Shown: positions 17,659 to 26,397 of the stretch, one piece after another
Numbering within the stretch: the first letter of the stretch is position 1
Layout of the letters: the number at the start of each line of letters is the position of its first letter
Assembly (NCBI GenBank): GCA_019636625.1
Contig: JAHBXE010000001.1
Coordinates: 586,162-650,161 of the forward strand
Direction: 5' to 3'
Source of the DNA: Phycisphaeraceae bacterium
GTDB taxonomy: Bacteria > Planctomycetota > Phycisphaerae > Phycisphaerales > UBA1924
Length of the DNA: 64,000 nt
Position numbers and translations under genes: made by a program
The notes under the pieces: model-generated
Seen by the model: the letters and a program-made list of their open reading frames with translations, nothing else
The model's database searches: none
What the model was told of the DNA's origin: nothing

Positions 17659-18780
17659 ATGGCTCGTGATTCCGCTGTCGAAACCAAGCCCCGCAACGCA
17701 CCCCAGAACGGCTCCGCCCAGGCCTCCGGCCACGCTCCCAGGATTGGCATCGAGGACAAGGAAAAGGCCCGCGCTCTTTCCCAGGCTGTCAGCCAGATCG
17801 AGAAGACCTTCGGCAAGGGCTCGATCATGCGGCTGGATGAGGACGCCTACCTCAACATCCCCGGCATTTCGACCGGCGCCATCTCGCTCGACCTCGCGCT
17901 CGGCGGCAAGGGCATTCCCCGCGGCCGGATCGTCGAAATCTTCGGACCCGAATCCTCCGGCAAGACCACCCTCGCTTTGACCGTCGCCGCCAATGCCCAG
18001 AAGGCCGGAGGTGTCGCGGCGTTCATCGACGCCGAGCATGCCCTGGATCCCTCCTGGGCCCGGCGCATCGGCGTCAACATCGACGACCTGCTGGTGTCCC
18101 AACCGGACTCCGGCGAGCAGGCCCTGGAAATCTGCGAGTTGCTCGTCCGCTCCAGCGCGGTTGACCTGATCGTGGTGGACTCGGTCGCGGCCCTGATTCC
18201 CAAGTCGGAGATCGAGGGCGAAATGGGCGAGGCCGTGGTCGGTCTCCAGGCCCGCCTCATGTCGCAGGCCATGCGAAAGCTCACGGGTGTCATTGCCCGG
18301 TCAAACTGCACGGTGATCTTCATCAACCAGATCCGCGAGAAGATCGGTGTCGTGTACGGCTCTCCCGAAACGACCCCCGGCGGGCGCGCCCTCAAGTTCT
18401 ACGCCTCGGTGCGCATCGACATCCGCCGGACCGGCGCGATCAAGGACGGGGAGACCACGGTCGGCAGCCGCACCCGCGCCCGCGTCGTCAAAAACAAGGT
18501 CGCTCCGCCGTTCCGCGATGCCGAGTTCGATGTGATGTTCGATGAGGGCATCTCCACCTCGGGCGATCTGCTCGACCTGGCCAGCGAGATCAACATCATC
18601 GAGAAGTCCGGCGCCTGGTTCAGTTACGGCGAGATGCGCCTGGGCCAGGGACGCGAGAACGCCAAGAAGTTCCTCAAGGAGAACCCCGACCTGTTCAAGG
18701 AAGTCCGCGAGCAGGTCCTCAAAGCCAAGGCCGCCAACCCCGCCAAGCCGGTGGTGGTGGCGGATGAGGATGAGGAGTAA
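17659..18780 (+). CDS. recA: Recombinase RecA
   Basis: The DNA strand-exchange ATPase and SOS co-protease, 373 residues. About 35 extra N-terminal residues precede the standard core that begins [19 protein letters not shown]. Walker A is [10 protein letters not shown]; the Walker B strand is [10 protein letters not shown]; loop 1 is [19 protein letters not shown]; loop 2 spans [20 protein letters not shown]. The acidic tail ends VVADEDEE, as in many RecAs. The ATG at 17659 has GGAAAGGA upstream. It is monocistronic or linked to the DUF4259 gene 116 bp downstream. Confidence 0.98.
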   Translation: MARDSAVETKPRNAPQNGSAQASGHAPRIGIEDKEKARALSQAVSQIEKTFGKGSIMRLDEDAYLNIPGISTGAISLDLALGGKGIPRGRIVEIFGPESSGKTTLALTVAANAQKAGGVAAFIDAEHALDPSWARRIGVNIDDLLVSQPDSGEQALEICELLVRSSAVDLIVVDSVAALIPKSEIEGEMGEAVVGLQARLMSQAMRKLTGVIARSNCTVIFINQIREKIGVVYGSPETTPGGRALKFYASVRIDIRRTGAIKDGETTVGSRTRARVVKNKVAPPFRDAEFDVMFDEGISTSGDLLDLASEINIIEKSGAWFSYGEMRLGQGRENAKKFLKENPDLFKEVREQVLKAKAANPAKPVVVADEDEE

Positions 18781-18788
18781 TCACAGAC

Positions 18789-18809
18789 GCGCGGCTCGAC
18801 GGGCCGCGC
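18789..18809 (+). terminator. GC-rich hairpin after recA
   Basis: Seven-bp arms GCGCGGC and GCCGCGC with a 7-base loop begin 9 bp after the recA stop. There is no U-run, so it may be a weak or factor-assisted terminator or a 3' stabiliser. Confidence 0.35.
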
Positions 18810-18896
18810 ACGCGGCAAGCAGTTCATCCGTCGTGTGGAACGCCCACGCTGCTTGCTCCGTGCATGGTCCGTCACGCACGGGGAAGAAGGTGAACG

Positions 18897-19298
18897 ATGG
18901 GAGCCTGGGGTACTGGTTCGTTCGAGAACGACGATGCGAGCGACTGGGTCTACGCGCTGGAGGATGAGGGTGTCGGCTCCATCCGTGATGCACTGGAAGT
19001 CATAACGACCGCACAGCCGGAGGACTACCTCGAAGTGTTCGATTGCAGCGTTGCCATCGCCGCGGCGGAGGTGGTCGCCGCGATGATGGGCCAGCCGGCG
19101 AAGGACCTTCCCGAGGAAGTGACCGGCTGGTTGCGAACGAAACCCCGCGTTCCGCCGGACCTTGCCTCCTTGGCTCGCGAAGCGGTGACCCGCATTGCGA
19201 ACGAGAGCGAACTCAAGGACGTGTGGGATGAGGCGCTGCCGGAGGATGCCGCGGCGTGGGCGTCGGGCGTGAAGGAGTTGCTCCAGCGACTTTCGTGA
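18897..19298 (+). CDS. DUF4259 domain protein
   Basis: A 133-residue soluble protein. Its start, MGAWGTGSFENDDASDWVYA, is the hallmark of DUF4259, and the rest is helical and acidic. The molecular role of the family is not known. The ATG has a GAAGAAGG ribosome site. It lies downstream of recA on the same strand and converges with the LysR gene, leaving 24 bp between the stops. Confidence 0.85.
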   Translation: MGAWGTGSFENDDASDWVYALEDEGVGSIRDALEVITTAQPEDYLEVFDCSVAIAAAEVVAAMMGQPAKDLPEEVTGWLRTKPRVPPDLASLAREAVTRIANESELKDVWDEALPEDAAAWASGVKELLQRLS

Positions 19299-19322
19299 AA
19301 CGGCCCCATCGGCGGTGGCGGT

Positions 19323-20267
19323 TCATCGCACGATCTTGGATGCTTTGCGCCGCGTGCCGGCATCGCCGCCTTCCTTGGCGAGCAGGCGTTGCCTGGCCGC
19401 ATCGGTGAGCACGGCGACGGCGGAGTGCTTGATCCGCCGCTCCATCGAGACCGCGTAGAACTCCTCCCGCACGCCGGGGATCCAACCAATCAGGCTGACG
19501 TTGTATTGCGATCGCACTTCCGAGGCGATGACCCCCGGGGCCACGAACAGCCCGATTCCCGACTGGCCGAAGACCTTGAGGAGCGCGCTGTCCTCGAACT
19601 CACCCCGGATGTCGGGTCGGATACCCGTGCGGTCGAACCACAGGTCGAGCCTTCGCCTGAGGACCGTGTTGGGCGTGGGCAGAAGCATCGGGGCTCCGTG
19701 CAGCGACTTTGGAAAACCCGCACGAATGCGTCGAGCCAAGGGGAGGCTTCCGAACACGGCCAAGCCGGACTCGCCCAGCCTGTGGCTGAACGCCTTTACG
19801 ACCGGCGAAACCGGGGTGTCGGTCAGAACCACATCCAGTTCATGCGCCGCCAGCCGGGACATCAGGTCGGGCGGCTTTCCCTCGAAACACATGAGGTGCG
19901 GGGTTTCGCGCATGGTCAGGACAGGCAGCAGCAGGCGGTACACCACCAGTTTCGGGAGGACGTCGGCGATTCCGATGTTCAAGCGCAGCCGCCCCCTCGG
20001 AGACCGCCCCCGCACGGCGTCGAGCAGCTCCGAACCGATCTCGAAGATGTCGTCGGCGAAACGGAACACCAATCGTCCGGCGTCGGTCAGCGCCAGGCCG
20101 CGGCCCGATCGCTCGAAGAGCCGATGGCCGAGCACGGACTCGAGCGCACGGATCTGCCCCGAGACGGTCGGCTGGGTCACGCGCAGTCGCTTGGCCGCGG
20201 CGGCGACCGAGCCCTCCTTGGCCACAGCCCAGAAGTACCGCAGGTGGTGGTAGTTGAGGAGGTCCAT
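19323..20267 (-). CDS. LysR-family regulator, NhaR-like
   Basis: A 314-residue transcription factor. The N-terminal winged helix (MDLLNYHHLRYFWAVAKEGS then AAAKRLRVTQPTVSGQIRAL) closely follows the NhaR signature. A periplasmic-binding-like effector domain follows from about residue 90. NhaR proteins respond to Na+/pH and activate antiporter genes; no nhaA is nearby. The neighbours across the divergent promoter are a ribosome-hibernation-like gene and terC. A T-N11-A box lies in the short intergenic space. A TATGAT -10 ends only five bases before the ATG, so the message would be leaderless or nearly so. Confidence 0.88.
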   Translation of the reverse strand: MDLLNYHHLRYFWAVAKEGSVAAAAKRLRVTQPTVSGQIRALESVLGHRLFERSGRGLALTDAGRLVFRFADDIFEIGSELLDAVRGRSPRGRLRLNIGIADVLPKLVVYRLLLPVLTMRETPHLMCFEGKPPDLMSRLAAHELDVVLTDTPVSPVVKAFSHRLGESGLAVFGSLPLARRIRAGFPKSLHGAPMLLPTPNTVLRRRLDLWFDRTGIRPDIRGEFEDSALLKVFGQSGIGLFVAPGVIASEVRSQYNVSLIGWIPGVREEFYAVSMERRIKHSAVAVLTDAARQRLLAKEGGDAGTRRKASKIVR

Positions 20268-20284
20268 GCCTCATCATACATCGG

Positions 20285-20297
20285 TTCATTCTATGAA
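20285..20297. promoter_or_regulatory. LysR-type T-N11-A dyad
   Basis: TTCAT-TCT-ATGAA is a perfect 5+3+5 dyad with the T-N11-A form used by LysR regulators. It sits 18-30 bp upstream of the regulator ATG, between the -10 (TATGAT on the minus strand, 20273-20278) and any -35, and upstream of the promoter for 20388. This suggests autoregulation and possibly control of the divergent gene. Confidence 0.55.
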
Positions 20298-20315
20298 TGA
20301 CACAAGATCCTTCGA

Positions 20316-20345
20316 TTGGTTCTAGGTCGAAAGACACGGTACGTT
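20316..20345 (+). promoter_or_regulatory. Predicted promoter of the HPF-like gene
   Basis: TTGGTT (20316-20321), an 18-bp spacer and TACGTT (20340-20345), 42 bases before the ATG, which has its own GGAGG site. Confidence 0.4.
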
Positions 20346-20387
20346 TCGGCGTCATTTACGTTCGCACCCCATTGAAGGAGGACCGCC

Positions 20388-20828
20388 ATGCAGATCGAAG
20401 TTCGCAGTCGGCGCGGCACCGTGACCCCAAGCATCCGGCAGTGGGCCGAGCGACGGATCCGCTTTGCCGTCGGGCAGTTCGGGGCGCAGGTTCGAAAGGT
20501 CCGGGGGGTGCTGAGCGACGAGAATGGCCCGAAGGGGGGTGTGGACAAGCGGTGCCAACTGGAAGCCCGGTGCGGGGATCTCGGTGTCATCCTGGCCGAG
20601 GTCAGGGATACGGACGTGTACGCGGCGATCAGCCGAGCGGCCGAGCGGCTTGGACGCAGGGTCCGCACCGCGGTTGAACGCAAGCGAGCGGCGTGGCGGA
20701 TGCAGGGCCAGACACGAACCGTGACCGCCAAGGCGAGTGGGCGTCGCCGGGTCGGGGCCAAGCGTCTGAGTGTCCGTTCGATAACGCGCAGGAAGACGCG
20801 TGGTGAGTCCCGCAAGGCGGATGAGTAG
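20388..20828 (+). CDS. HPF/RaiA (sigma-54 modulation) family ribosome-associated protein
   Basis: A 146-residue basic protein. The first 105 residues follow the ribosome hibernation factor fold, with the recognisable segment DENGPKGGVDKRCQLEA and a following helix DVYAAISRAAERLGRRV. A strongly basic Arg/Lys-rich tail replaces the long HPF C-terminal dimerisation domain. It probably binds the 30S decoding region under stress. GGAGG lies eight bases before the ATG. It is upstream of terC, 75 bp apart. Confidence 0.8.
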   Translation: MQIEVRSRRGTVTPSIRQWAERRIRFAVGQFGAQVRKVRGVLSDENGPKGGVDKRCQLEARCGDLGVILAEVRDTDVYAAISRAAERLGRRVRTAVERKRAAWRMQGQTRTVTAKASGRRRVGAKRLSVRSITRRKTRGESRKADE

Positions 20829-20903
20829 AGCTTCTCTCCACGTTTGCGATGCAGGCGCTCGCCACAAATCTCCACCGCCCCGGCACCTAAGGGACTTCCC
20901 GTC

Positions 20904-21962
20904 ATGTCACCATTGCTCGTGCTCGCTGAATCGGCCCACTGGATCACCCCCAAAGCATGGTTCTACGCCGGCTTCATCGCCTTGATCTGCATGTTCCTTG
21001 CGCTGGACCTGGGCGTGTTCCATCGCAAGGCCCACGTGGTTTCCATGAAGGAGGCTATTGCCTGGACCATCGTCTGGGTGATCGCGGCGATGGCCTTCAA
21101 CTTCTGGATCTACTTCGCCTACCAGAACCACTGGCTCGGGATCGGGCTGAACGTGCCGCAGCTCGACGGCACCACGCGGGACGTGCACGGGTTCGAGGCG
21201 GCGAAGCTCTACCTTACCGGGTACATCGTCGAGAAGTCCCTGGCGATGGACAACGTGTTCGTGATCGCGATGATCTTCTCCTACTTCGCCGTGCCCGCCA
21301 TCTACCAGCACCGCGTCCTGTTCTGGGGCATCATCGGGGCGCTGCTGATGCGTGGCTTCATGATCGCGCTCGGGGCGGCCTTGATCTACCGATTCTCCTG
21401 GATCATCTACGTGTTCGGCGGATTCCTGATCCTGACGGCGCTGAAGATGGCGCTGATCAAGAGCCACGGCATAGATCCGGAGAAGAACCCGCTGGTCCGG
21501 TTGGTGAGGCGGATCTATCCCGTGACCACGCAGTACGACGGTCAGCGGTTCTTCACCCGGATCAACGGGGTCCGCACGGCGACGCCGCTGTTCCTCGCGC
21601 TGGTGATGGTCGAGTTCACGGACCTGATCTTCGCGGTGGACTCGATCCCGGCGATCTTCGCCATTACCGCGGATCCCTTCATCGTGTTCACGTCGAACAT
21701 CTTCGCCATCCTGGGGTTGCGGGCGATGTACTTCTGCCTGGCCAACCTCATCGATCGGTTCCGCTACCTGAAGCCCGCCCTGATCGCGATTCTCTTCTTC
21801 GTCGGCGTGAAGATGATGCTCGTGCATACTCCGTTCAAGATCAGTCCGACGGCGTCGCTCGGAGTGGTTGTGGCGATGATCGCGACCGGCGTTGTCGCAT
21901 CCTTGCTCAGCCGCCCGAAGCCTTCGGCATCGGAGAGCGTCGAGCTGGCACGAGGGAGCTGA
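20904..21962 (+). CDS. TerC family integral membrane protein
   Basis: A 352-residue membrane protein with about nine hydrophobic segments. The family hallmarks are the acidic motifs in membrane helices: LDLGVFHRKAHV near the start, GYIVEKSLAMDNVFVIAMIF in the middle and VEFTDLIFAVDSIPAIFAIT later. TerC proteins are linked to metal-ion (Mn) export and tellurium resistance. The length fits the family. The ATG at 20904 lacks a strong Shine-Dalgarno. Confidence 0.92.
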   Translation: MSPLLVLAESAHWITPKAWFYAGFIALICMFLALDLGVFHRKAHVVSMKEAIAWTIVWVIAAMAFNFWIYFAYQNHWLGIGLNVPQLDGTTRDVHGFEAAKLYLTGYIVEKSLAMDNVFVIAMIFSYFAVPAIYQHRVLFWGIIGALLMRGFMIALGAALIYRFSWIIYVFGGFLILTALKMALIKSHGIDPEKNPLVRLVRRIYPVTTQYDGQRFFTRINGVRTATPLFLALVMVEFTDLIFAVDSIPAIFAITADPFIVFTSNIFAILGLRAMYFCLANLIDRFRYLKPALIAILFFVGVKMMLVHTPFKISPTASLGVVVAMIATGVVASLLSRPKPSASESVELARGS

Positions 21963-22183
21963 TCGACGAGTGTGCGACGGCCTCGCGATCTGGTGAACCT
22001 GACCGTGGAAGCGGCTGCGAGCCAAGACCACGTCGAGCAGGTTGAGCCCCGCCGCGACGCGGCCCCGCGCGAGGTCATTTATCGATACCGCGGGCGAGCG
22101 GCGTGTCCTTCAAGGGGCCGGACGGTTTGCCCCTGGTCGGGCTGGCCGATCTCGCTGGTCTTGACCTTGCTGAGCACCGGAAG

Positions 22184-22212
22184 TTGCGTTCCTTGGAGCG
22201 CTGTCCTACGCT
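22184..22212 (+). promoter_or_regulatory. Promoter of tRNA-Leu
   Basis: TTGCGT (22184-22189), a 17-bp spacer and TACGCT (22207-22212), ten bases before the mature tRNA 5' end. Confidence 0.6.
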
Positions 22213-22222
22213 TGGCCTCGCC

Positions 22223-22308
22223 GCGGCTGTGGCGGAATTGGCAGACGCGCTAGGTTCAGGTCCTAGTGGGATTAATACCCCGTGGAGGTTCGACTCCTCT
22301 CAGCCGCA
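22223..22308 (+). tRNA. tRNA-Leu (CAG)
   Basis: A class II tRNA of 86 bases. The acceptor arms GCGGCTG and CAGCCGC pair fully. The anticodon arm CTAGG-TTCAGGT-CCTAG reads CAG. A long variable arm follows, then a T arm with loop TTCGACT; the discriminator is A. The CCA end is not encoded. Confidence 0.95.
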
Positions 22309-22320
22309 TGTTGATCCCAA

Positions 22321-22355
22321 GAGCCGGGGCGACAGTGCCCCGGCTTTCGTTTTTC
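22321..22355 (+). terminator. Intrinsic terminator after tRNA-Leu
   Basis: Nine-bp arms AGCCGGGGC and GCCCCGGCT with a 6-base loop, followed by TTCGTTTTT. It begins 13 bases after the tRNA. Confidence 0.85.
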
Positions 22356-22537
22356 AGTGCCGCGGGCTTCAACGATCGGAAGCGGCCCGCCATCGCCCTG
22401 GTCCCGCCGGGTCGGACGGGCAGTTCGGCGTTTCCGCTCGCCCAGAGACGCGGTGGGCAAGCTTCGGCGAGCGCGGCGCCACGCGGAAGACTGTCGATTG
22501 CGGTCGTACGACGGGCCCACGCGGTATCGTTCTGTCG

Positions 22538-23536
22538 GTGGCTCTTCTTCTCGCGGGCATCGACGAAGCCGGCTACGGCCCCACGCTGGGGCCGCTGTGC
22601 GTCGGGCTGTCCGTGTTTCGGCTGCGCGATTGGAAGCGCGGCGACCCGGCCCCTGATCTCTGGCAGCTCCTGTCCAGGGCGGTCTGCAAGAAGGCGTCCG
22701 ATGCCCGTGGTCGGATTCCCATCGCGGACTCCAAGTCGCTCAAGCTCTCCAATGACTCCAAGACCAGGCACCCCCTGCTTCACTTGGAACGCGGGGTGCT
22801 GGCGTTCCTTCGGGGGCTCGATTGTTCCCCCGGCACCGACTCGGACCTGTTCCGATTCTTGAGTGCCGAGCTCTCCGCCGATCCCTGGTACGCCGGCGAT
22901 CCTGTTCCCATCCCGCTTGGCCAGTCGGCTGGGCAGATCGCGATCGCTTCGTCTCGGCTCGCGGCGGCCATGGAAGAGGCGGGAGTTGAACTCGTCGGCC
23001 TCTCATGCCGGATGATCCATGAACGCGAGTTCAACCGAATCGTCGAGCGAACAGGCACCAAGGCGGAGGCCACGGGGATCGCATTTGGCGAGCATCTCCG
23101 TCGGCTCGCGGCGATGGACCTGGCGGGGGCAAGCGTGCGGCTGGTCTGTGATCAACTCGGGGGGCGGACTTCGTATGAGGGCTTGATCGGCCGGGAGCTT
23201 CCCGGATCTACGGTGACCTGTCTGACCGAGTCGGGCGACCGTTCGAGGTACGCCGTGGTCAACCCGGACCGTGATCAGCCGGACGACGACGACTCGGACT
23301 TCATTGTTCAGTTCATGCCAGAGGCGGAAGCGGCGCACCTGCCCGTTGCACTCGCTTCGATGGTGGCCAAGCTGACGCGCGAGCTGGCGATGAGCCGTTT
23401 CAATCGCTACTGGTGCGCGCGTTGCCCGGAACTCAAACCCACCGCGGGGTATTCGACTGACGCCCGCCGCTGGCTGGGGGCGATGCGAGACGTGCTGGCG
23501 GACTCAGAGCGAGCGGCGCTGGTGCGGATGGCGTAA
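22538..23536 (+). CDS. Divergent, enlarged RNase HII-like protein
   Basis: It opens with LLAGIDEAGYGPTLGPL, the RNase HII active-site strand (normally GIDEAGRGPLAGPV). The other catalytic landmarks appear in order: IADSKSL (about residue 68, like DSKKL), RLVCDQLGG (like the LVDG Asp) and ALASMVAKLTRELAMSRF, where the usual TRD Asp is Glu. It is 332 residues against about 200 for RNase HII, with inserts of unknown function. Cleavage of RNA-DNA hybrids is plausible but the changed fourth acid makes this unsure. The GTG at 22538 is the only start that precedes the motif closely. Confidence 0.72.
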   Translation: MALLLAGIDEAGYGPTLGPLCVGLSVFRLRDWKRGDPAPDLWQLLSRAVCKKASDARGRIPIADSKSLKLSNDSKTRHPLLHLERGVLAFLRGLDCSPGTDSDLFRFLSAELSADPWYAGDPVPIPLGQSAGQIAIASSRLAAAMEEAGVELVGLSCRMIHEREFNRIVERTGTKAEATGIAFGEHLRRLAAMDLAGASVRLVCDQLGGRTSYEGLIGRELPGSTVTCLTESGDRSRYAVVNPDRDQPDDDDSDFIVQFMPEAEAAHLPVALASMVAKLTRELAMSRFNRYWCARCPELKPTAGYSTDARRWLGAMRDVLADSERAALVRMA

Positions 23537-23625
23537 TACCTCCTTGCTCTCCTTGGCGAACGCACCACGGCGGGGTGAGGTGCTCTCTCTACACTTGCTC
23601 CACCCCTTCAGGCACGCACCGGCCG

Positions 23626-24726
23626 ATGAACTCACTCGACGCCAAGTCTCTGCTCGACCTTGCCGCCCGATTGGCTCTTCGGGGGAGCGGGCGCGTGGAG
23701 CCCAATCCGCTCGTTGGCGCGGTGGTGATGAAGGATGGCGCGATCATCGGGCGCGGCCACCACCATCGTTTCGGCGGCCTGCATGCGGAGACCCAGGCCA
23801 TTGCGGATTGCCGCGCCCGTGGGCACGAACTTCGTGGTTCGACCGTGTACGTCACGCTGGAACCGTGCAATCACTTCGGCAAGCAGCCGCCCTGCTCGAA
23901 GGCGCTCATCGAAGCTCGCGTCGCTCGGGTCGTCGTCGCTCGGGCCGATCCCAATCCCGTTTCGACCGGCGGGGCTGAAGCGCTTCGTCGCGCGGGAATC
24001 GAGGTGGAGTTCACCGAGGCCTCACCGCTGGCGATCCGCATCTCTGATCCGTTCATCAAGCGGATCACTACCGGACTGCCCTGGATCATCGCCAAGTGGG
24101 CTCAGACTCACGATGGCCGATTGGTGACCCGGCCCGATGAGCCCCGTTGGATCAGCAACCGGTTCTCTCGCCGAAGGGTTCACCGTCTGCGTGGGCGGGT
24201 CGATGCCGTCATAACAGGCGTCGGAACGGTGCTGGCGGATGATCCGCGGCTGACGGTTCGAGATGTTCCATCGAGGCGGATTCCGTTGAGAGTTGTTCTC
24301 GATTCGAATGTCCGCACGCCGCTGGAGAGTGTGTTGGTACGAACCGTGGCGGAAGCGCCGGTCATTGTGTGCGTTGGGCGGGATGGAGCGTCCACTCGGC
24401 CCGGGGCTGTCAAAGCCCTTCGCGAGGCGGGGGTGGTGGTTGAGGTCCTGGATCCTCAGCCGGGCAGCGGCCTTCACTTGCCTTCGCTGCTCACGAGGCT
24501 GGCGAACATCGGTGTTCATACGGCCCTGTTGGAAGCCGGTCCGCATCTGACAGGTTCATTCGTGCAGGGCCGACTGGCGGATGAACTCGTGGTCTACGTC
24601 GGGGCCGTTCCGGCGTCGTTCGCCGCGCCGACCTACTCGGGGTACAAGCTGGTCCGGTCGAGGATTCTGGCTGGCGACTTGGAACTCCGGTACTGGCGGG
24701 ATGCGCCCGAAGCCGTGACCGCGTGA
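23626..24726 (+). CDS. ribD: Bifunctional riboflavin biosynthesis protein RibD
   Basis: It deaminates and reduces the early pyrimidine intermediates of riboflavin synthesis. The N-terminal cytidine-deaminase-like half has LHAETQAI and the zinc motif PCNHFGKQPPC (about residues 50-95). The C-terminal HTP-reductase half begins near GLPWIIAKWAQTHDGRL and includes SNRFSRRRVHRLRGRVDAVI and LLEAGPHLTGSF. The length of 366 is normal. Other rib genes are not present. The ATG at 23626 fits the domain start. Confidence 0.94.
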   Translation: MNSLDAKSLLDLAARLALRGSGRVEPNPLVGAVVMKDGAIIGRGHHHRFGGLHAETQAIADCRARGHELRGSTVYVTLEPCNHFGKQPPCSKALIEARVARVVVARADPNPVSTGGAEALRRAGIEVEFTEASPLAIRISDPFIKRITTGLPWIIAKWAQTHDGRLVTRPDEPRWISNRFSRRRVHRLRGRVDAVITGVGTVLADDPRLTVRDVPSRRIPLRVVLDSNVRTPLESVLVRTVAEAPVIVCVGRDGASTRPGAVKALREAGVVVEVLDPQPGSGLHLPSLLTRLANIGVHTALLEAGPHLTGSFVQGRLADELVVYVGAVPASFAAPTYSGYKLVRSRILAGDLELRYWRDAPEAVTA

Positions 24727-24758
24727 CGGCCTTCAGGGTTGGACGAACCGGCGCGAGG

Positions 24759-24784
24759 CGGCCACGTGGAGGCCGGGCGTTTTC
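24759..24784 (+). terminator. Weak hairpin after ribD
   Basis: CGGCC (24759-24763) and GGCCG (24771-24775) around a 7-base loop, followed by GGCGTTTT. The stem is short, so this is a tentative terminator. Confidence 0.3.
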
Positions 24785-24851
24785 GTTCCCTGATGGTCGC
24801 GGTTCAGATGGTGTCTGGCTACCCTAGGGCGTCTCTTTCCCGGAGGACCCC

Positions 24852-25994
24852 ATGCCGATCAAGACGGTCTACAAGGCGCAGGTCGAGTACATGCAGATTC
24901 TCGACGAGAATGGCAAGCTCGACGAGAAGCTCGCCAAGGACACGCTGACTGATGAAGAGGTTTTGTCGCTGTACGAGCAGATGACCGTCTGCCGTCAGCT
25001 TGACGAGGTGGCGTTCCGCTTGCAGCGGTCGGGCCGCATGGGGACGTATCCGCAGAACAAGGGCCAGGAAGCGGCCGCGGCCGGGATGGGGTTTGCCGCG
25101 AAGAAGGGAGTGGATTGGCTGGTCCCGTGCTACCGGGAGAACCTGGCGCTCAACATGCATGGGTTGCCGTACCACTACGTGCTCCTGCACTGGATGGGGG
25201 ATGAGCGGGGCAACAAGATTCCCGAGGGCGTGTATGTCAATCCGATCGCGATCCCGATCGGGACGCAGATGCTGCACGCGACCGGGATCGCGTGGGCGTT
25301 CAAACTGCGGAAGGAGCCGCGGGTGGCGGTGACGTTCTTTGGGGATGGGGCGACGAGCGAGGGCGACTTTCACGAGGCGATGAACTTCGCGAGCGTGATG
25401 CAGGCGCCGGTGGTGTTCTTCTGCCAGAACAACCAGTGGGCGATTTCCGTGCCGCGTGAGATCCAGATGAACTCGGAGACGGTGGCGCAGAAGGCGATCG
25501 CGTACGGGATGCCGACGATCCAGGTGGATGGGAACGACCTGTTCGCCGTGTACAAGGCGGCGAAAGAGGCGGTTGAACGGGCCCGGGCGGGTGGTGGACC
25601 GAGCTTCATCGAGGCCGTCACGTACCGGCTGGGCGATCACACCACGGCGGACGATGCCCGCCGGTACCGCGACCCGCAGGAACTGGAGGCGTGGATGGGG
25701 CGGGACCCGATCCTGCGGCTCCGCAAGTACCTGACAGGCAAGGGCGTCTGGGACGATGCCAAGCAGGCGAAGCTGGAGGAGCGGGCCAAGACGATCGTGC
25801 AGGAGATTGTGAAGACGGCGGAGGGAATCGAAAAGCCGACCACCGACGACATCTTTGACTTCACGTACGCGACGCTTCCGGCGGAGCTGGAGCGGCAGAA
25901 GTCCACCATGCGGACGAGTTCGCTTGGGCAGGATCCAGCGCAAGCAGGTCTGCGAGACATGGGCACAGCGACACATGGCCACAGCGCCACATAA
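24852..25994 (+). CDS. pdhA: Pyruvate (2-oxoacid) dehydrogenase E1 component, alpha subunit
   Basis: The thiamine-diphosphate decarboxylase half of an alpha2-beta2 E1. ThDP-Mg binding is shown by GDGATSEGDFHEAMNFASV ... QNNQWA (about residues 165-200). The phosphorylation-loop region reads YRLGDHTTADDARRYRD. At 380 residues it is normal in size, but the last 28 residues (from about MRTSSLGQDPAQAG) look unlike the family. They are partly encoded by a repeat that flanks the next gene, so the tail may have been created by an insertion. Its partner E1 beta follows after the inserted gene. Confidence 0.93.
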   Translation: MPIKTVYKAQVEYMQILDENGKLDEKLAKDTLTDEEVLSLYEQMTVCRQLDEVAFRLQRSGRMGTYPQNKGQEAAAAGMGFAAKKGVDWLVPCYRENLALNMHGLPYHYVLLHWMGDERGNKIPEGVYVNPIAIPIGTQMLHATGIAWAFKLRKEPRVAVTFFGDGATSEGDFHEAMNFASVMQAPVVFFCQNNQWAISVPREIQMNSETVAQKAIAYGMPTIQVDGNDLFAVYKAAKEAVERARAGGGPSFIEAVTYRLGDHTTADDARRYRDPQELEAWMGRDPILRLRKYLTGKGVWDDAKQAKLEERAKTIVQEIVKTAEGIEKPTTDDIFDFTYATLPAELERQKSTMRTSSLGQDPAQAGLRDMGTATHGHSAT

Positions 25995-26397
25995 GGAACT
26001 CGCGATGGGGCGACTGCGACCGGAGACGGTTGAACGGGCGGATGACTTCAGCCATCGCATGGCGGACGTCGCGGAAGAGCTGGATCGGAAGCGCCGATCA
26101 CGCCGTGTGGTGGAACAAATGTTCGGCGCGGGGACTTCTGTGGGTGCCAACATCTACGAGGCGGACGAAGCGATGAGCAGAGCCGACTTTGCCAAGACAT
26201 TGGGCATCGTGATAAAGGAACTGAACGAGTGTCGATACTGGTTGAACCTTGCAGCCCGACGTGAATGGATACGACCGGACCGTCTTCAGCTCCTTCGGGC
26301 CGAGGCGGATGAACTGAAAAGGATGTTCGGCGCGATGCTCAGCCGCACCCGCCGAAAGCGATCCGCCAGCTGTGGCCATGCGGCCCCTGTGAACATG
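25958..26397. repeat. Two-unit inverted repeats flanking a four-helix-bundle gene
   Basis: On the left, CATGGGCACAGC (25958-25969) and CATGGCCACAGC (25974-25985) are near-identical units 16 bp apart. On the right, GCTGTGGCCATG (26369-26380) is the exact reverse complement of the second left unit, and CCTGTGAACATG (26386-26397) is a degraded one, 17 bp apart. The right end is thus a mirror image of the left. The repeats bracket a single small gene inserted between pdhA and pdhB, and the left repeat lies inside the pdhA reading frame. No transposase is present, so any movement would be in trans. Confidence 0.7.
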
